From positions 1 to 14,762 of the forward strand of contig CAZFHL010000013.1 in assembly GCA_964519145.1 (NCBI GenBank): DNA of 14,762 nucleotides. The letters run 5' to 3'. The position numbers were made by a program, and so were the translations under genes. The notes beneath the pieces were generated by a model. It did no database searches, had not been told where the DNA came from, and saw only the letters and a program-made list of their open reading frames with translations. The DNA comes from CAZFHL01 sp964519145 (GTDB taxonomy: Bacteria > Patescibacteriota > Minisyncoccia > Phycocordibacterales > WO2-35-19). This document shows positions 13,491 through 14,762 of this stretch, in pieces (the stretch's first letter is position 1; each line of letters opens with the position of its first letter).

Positions 13491-14000
13491 AAACATTATA
13501 TAGAATATTTTTAACAACTTTGGTCTAGATTTCACTTTATTTATCTGTAAAAATCCTGCATCAACGGTTGTACTACCAATCATCACATTTCCATTTACAT
13601 CAAACATATACTTATCTACTTTAGGAATAGTTTCATCATATATTTTTTTAACCAATGGCTTTCTTTTTATTTTAAAAATTTTTAAATTAATATCCCTATT
13701 AATCGTAATTGTCTTTTCTTGCATTGGTAAAATTATAAATTCATGATATATATAATATTTACCATCGCTAGCATATTCAAATCTTGAAATATGCTCAAGA
13801 ACAGCAGAAACTAGCAAATTATGCCCAACTCGACTCACGAGTTTTAACTTACCATTTTCAATTTGAAAATATATAAAAACATCACCCTGTATTCTAGCCT
13901 GCTTTGCAATTGGGGGATATTTTACTTCATCATAATAAAGTGAGACTTGACTGAAACAAATATTAACAACCAAAAGCATCAAAACTATTAGTCTTAACAT
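13482..14000 (-). CDS. Secreted protein with a TonB C-terminal-like domain
   Basis: The 172-residue protein begins with a signal peptide (MLRLIVLMLLVVNICFSQ). Residues about 22-76 then match the TonB-C fold pattern: YPPIAKQARIQGDVFIYFQI, followed by ENGKLKLVSRVGHNLLVSAVLEHISRFEY. TonB-C domains normally contact outer-membrane receptors. Here the domain directly follows the signal peptide, with no Pro-rich spacer or lasting membrane anchor, and the last 95 residues (Lys/Ile-rich) are unrecognised. A monoderm-like Patescibacterium has no obvious TonB system, so the domain is probably reused, perhaps in a surface or host-contact role. GGAGG stands six bases before the ATG, a strong Shine-Dalgarno site unlike most neighbours. 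The sequence style recalls single-domain TonB-family proteins of Acidobacteria and similar diderms, suggesting transfer. Confidence 0.7.
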   Translation of the reverse strand: MLRLIVLMLLVVNICFSQVSLYYDEVKYPPIAKQARIQGDVFIYFQIENGKLKLVSRVGHNLLVSAVLEHISRFEYASDGKYYIYHEFIILPMQEKTITINRDINLKIFKIKRKPLVKKIYDETIPKVDKYMFDVNGNVMIGSTTVDAGFLQINKVKSRPKLLKIFYIMFGK

Positions 14001-14002
14001 AA

Positions 14003-14013
14003 AACCTCCATAA
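14003..14013 (-). promoter_or_regulatory. Strong Shine-Dalgarno site of the TonB-like gene
   Basis: On the minus strand TGGAGGTTTTATG: GGAGG separated from the ATG by four bases. It supports the start at 14000. Confidence 0.75.
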
Positions 14014-14073
14014 CCAATATTACATATTTTGTTTTAAATATCAAAATAGTTTAGTATTAGTTGTAAGTTTATA

Positions 14074-14160
14074 GGAAGGGTGCCGGAGCGGTCGAACGGG
14101 CAGTCCTGGAAAGACTGTGTGTCAGAAATGGCACCGAGGGTTCGAATCCCTCCCCTTCCG
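14074..14160 (+). tRNA. tRNA-Ser (anticodon GGA)
   Basis: The 87-base type II tRNA has acceptor GGAAGGG with CCCTTCC and anticodon stem CAGTC/GACTG with loop CTGGAAA (anticodon GGA). A long variable arm GTGTC-AGAAAT-GGCAC and T-arm GAGGG-TTCGAAT-CCCTC follow. Discriminator is G; CCA is not encoded. It reads UCC/UCU serine codons. Part of its 3' end is repeated at 14706-14718. Confidence 0.95.
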
Positions 14161-14300
14161 CCTTCGGTCGCCAAAGCTTCGTAGAAGCGAAGGAGACTTT
14201 CGCCAGTTACTACCATAAATAAAGTTTTTTTGTAAAATTACAAGCGACCTTCGGACTCTTGCGCCAAAGCTTCAGCGTCGGAGCACGGACACAGTCCGCC
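14161..14300 (+). repeat. GC-rich leader with two copies of a short repeat before the GIY-YIG gene
   Basis: CCTTCGG followed closely by CGCCAAAGCTTC occurs at 14161-14180 and, with a wider spacing, at 14248-14273. Small hairpins accompany each copy: GCTTC/GAAGC and GCGAAG/CTTTCGC after the first, CGGAC-ACA-GTCCG (14286-14298) after the second. The region is far richer in G+C than its surroundings. An AT-rich stretch separates the copies. No ORF. Confidence 0.6.
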
Positions 14301-14319
14301 AAAAAATAATAAATAAATT

Positions 14320-14562
14320 ATGTACTATGTATATATTCTAAAATGTTCAGATAATAAACTTTATACAGGTTGCACAAATGATCTTAAAGAAAGAATAGAA
14401 AGACATAACAAAGGTCGTGTTCCTGCAACAAAAAATAGAAGACCATTAAAACTTGATGCATATTTTGCTTTCAAAGATAAACACAAAGCATTTGATTTTG
14501 AAAAGTATTAAAAGTCTGGGTCAGGTAGAGCTTTTATAAATAGACATTTACTTGGTGATTAA
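14320..14562 (+). pseudogene. GIY-YIG endonuclease-domain gene (UPF0213-like) with in-frame stop
   Basis: ATG 14320 opens a single-domain GIY-YIG protein: YYVYILKCSDNKLYTGCTND with the two Tyr motifs, then LKERIERHNKG with the catalytic-type Arg, and FDFEKY with the metal-binding Glu. At 14509-14511 a TAA replaces the codon where relatives have Leu (EKYLK.GSGRAF). The same frame continues with KSGSGRAFINRHLLGD to a second TAA at 14560-14562, for a full length near 80 residues. A TTA-to-TAA change explains it. The 63-residue product keeps the catalytic core but lacks the last helix. It could be a recent pseudogene, a sequencing error or a short functional form. No Shine-Dalgarno site. GIY-YIG modules occur in repair and mobile nucleases. 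Confidence 0.8.
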
Positions 14563-14596
14563 TTATATAATGAGCCTTGCGAATATATTTTGCGAG

Positions 14597-14628
14597 AAGG
14601 GAAAAAGTGCTTTGAATAGTACTTTTGT
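14597..14628. repeat. Small hairpin downstream of the GIY-YIG gene
   Basis: AAAAAGTGC and GTACTTTTG form a 7 of 8 paired stem around TTTGAATA. Just before it TTGCGA occurs twice (from 14577 and 14590). Function unknown; possibly a terminator-like end of the unit. Confidence 0.35.
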
Positions 14629-14718
14629 GAGGGATTCGAAGCCCGATTGAGATATTTTTTGAGTTTGCGAAAAAAATATCCAATTGGGGTACTGAAACTG
14701 TAAGTTTCGAATCCCTCC
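14629..14718 (+). repeat. Nested inverted repeat ending in a copy of the tRNA-Ser T-arm
   Basis: Outer arms are GAGGGATTCGAA (14629-14640) and its complement (14706-14717). Inner arms 14642-14660 and 14670-14688 pair with one bulge and one G.U. The right outer arm TTCGAATCCCTCC (14706-14718) is identical to tRNA-Ser bases 14141-14153 in direct orientation, so the GIY-YIG segment is bracketed by tRNA 3'-end-like sequence about 565 bases apart. After it (14719-14762) nothing is recognisable. Confidence 0.6.
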
Positions 14719-14762
14719 ATTTATATCTTTGATCACTAAAATGAGATATTTTCACTAGAAAT

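Noticed and set aside
14034..14216. Minus-strand ORF over tRNA-Ser
   Set aside because: Antisense reading of a tRNA gene, a common false call (GGIRTLG-type peptide).
14534..14755. Minus-strand ORF of 73 residues at the window end
   Set aside because: It runs through nested hairpins and tRNA-like sequence and overlaps the end of the GIY-YIG frame; the translation looks random.

Overview
The window looks like a scaffold from a Candidate Phyla Radiation (Patescibacteria, probably Parcubacteria/Paceibacteria-like) genome. Reasons: very AT-rich DNA with short intergenic spaces; a compact block lepB - HisRS-like gene - rpsU - ybeY - ftsA - ftsZ; small housekeeping proteins; a Cys-rich, Asp-rich surface protein ending in a peptidoglycan-binding domain; and genes that mostly start without Shine-Dalgarno sequences, a few bases after a -10 box. 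TGA ends ybeY and ftsA, so the TGA=Gly code of Gracilibacteria/Absconditabacteria does not apply. The lineage is inferred from gene content, not from a search. There are two assembly gaps (506-515 and 2366-2465).

Layout: (1) 1-2365: the 5' part of a YceI-like gene (-), ribosomal protein S1 (+, with a gap near its N-terminus), a terminator shared with convergent pth (-). (2) 2466-7476: lepB, a degenerate histidyl-tRNA synthetase paralogue, rpsU, ybeY, ftsA and ftsZ, all on +, nearly contiguous up to ftsA. This is the conserved translation/secretion/division core. (3) 7477-13456: an accessory region with trxB (+), a CAP-domain protein (-), a GC-rich Flp-type pilin (-), a large surface protein (-), tRNA-Val (-) and a membrane-anchored TIM-barrel-like protein (+). 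Its intergenic spaces hold five copies (A-E) of a roughly 120-140 bp palindromic repeat. (4) 13482-14762: a TonB-C-like secreted protein (-) with a strong Shine-Dalgarno sequence, tRNA-Ser (+), a GC-rich repeat-bearing leader, a GIY-YIG gene (+) broken by an in-frame stop, and a hairpin-rich tail ending in a copy of part of the tRNA-Ser 3' end.

The strongest candidate for something undescribed is the repeat family A-E. It has two subfamilies whose stems differ in sequence but keep base pairing (compensatory changes), a shared TGCT hairpin loop and a shared GCTCG..TCAGTCA motif. In copies A, B, D and E, the non-Watson-Crick positions of the long inner stem read as G.U wobbles on one and the same element strand. 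That suggests selection on, or mutation through, a folded RNA or single-strand form. The second candidate is the tRNA-Ser / GIY-YIG segment, which resembles a decayed mobile unit. Two genes look acquired: the pilin (about 53% GC by hand count, with a leader and Shine-Dalgarno sequence) and the TonB-like gene.
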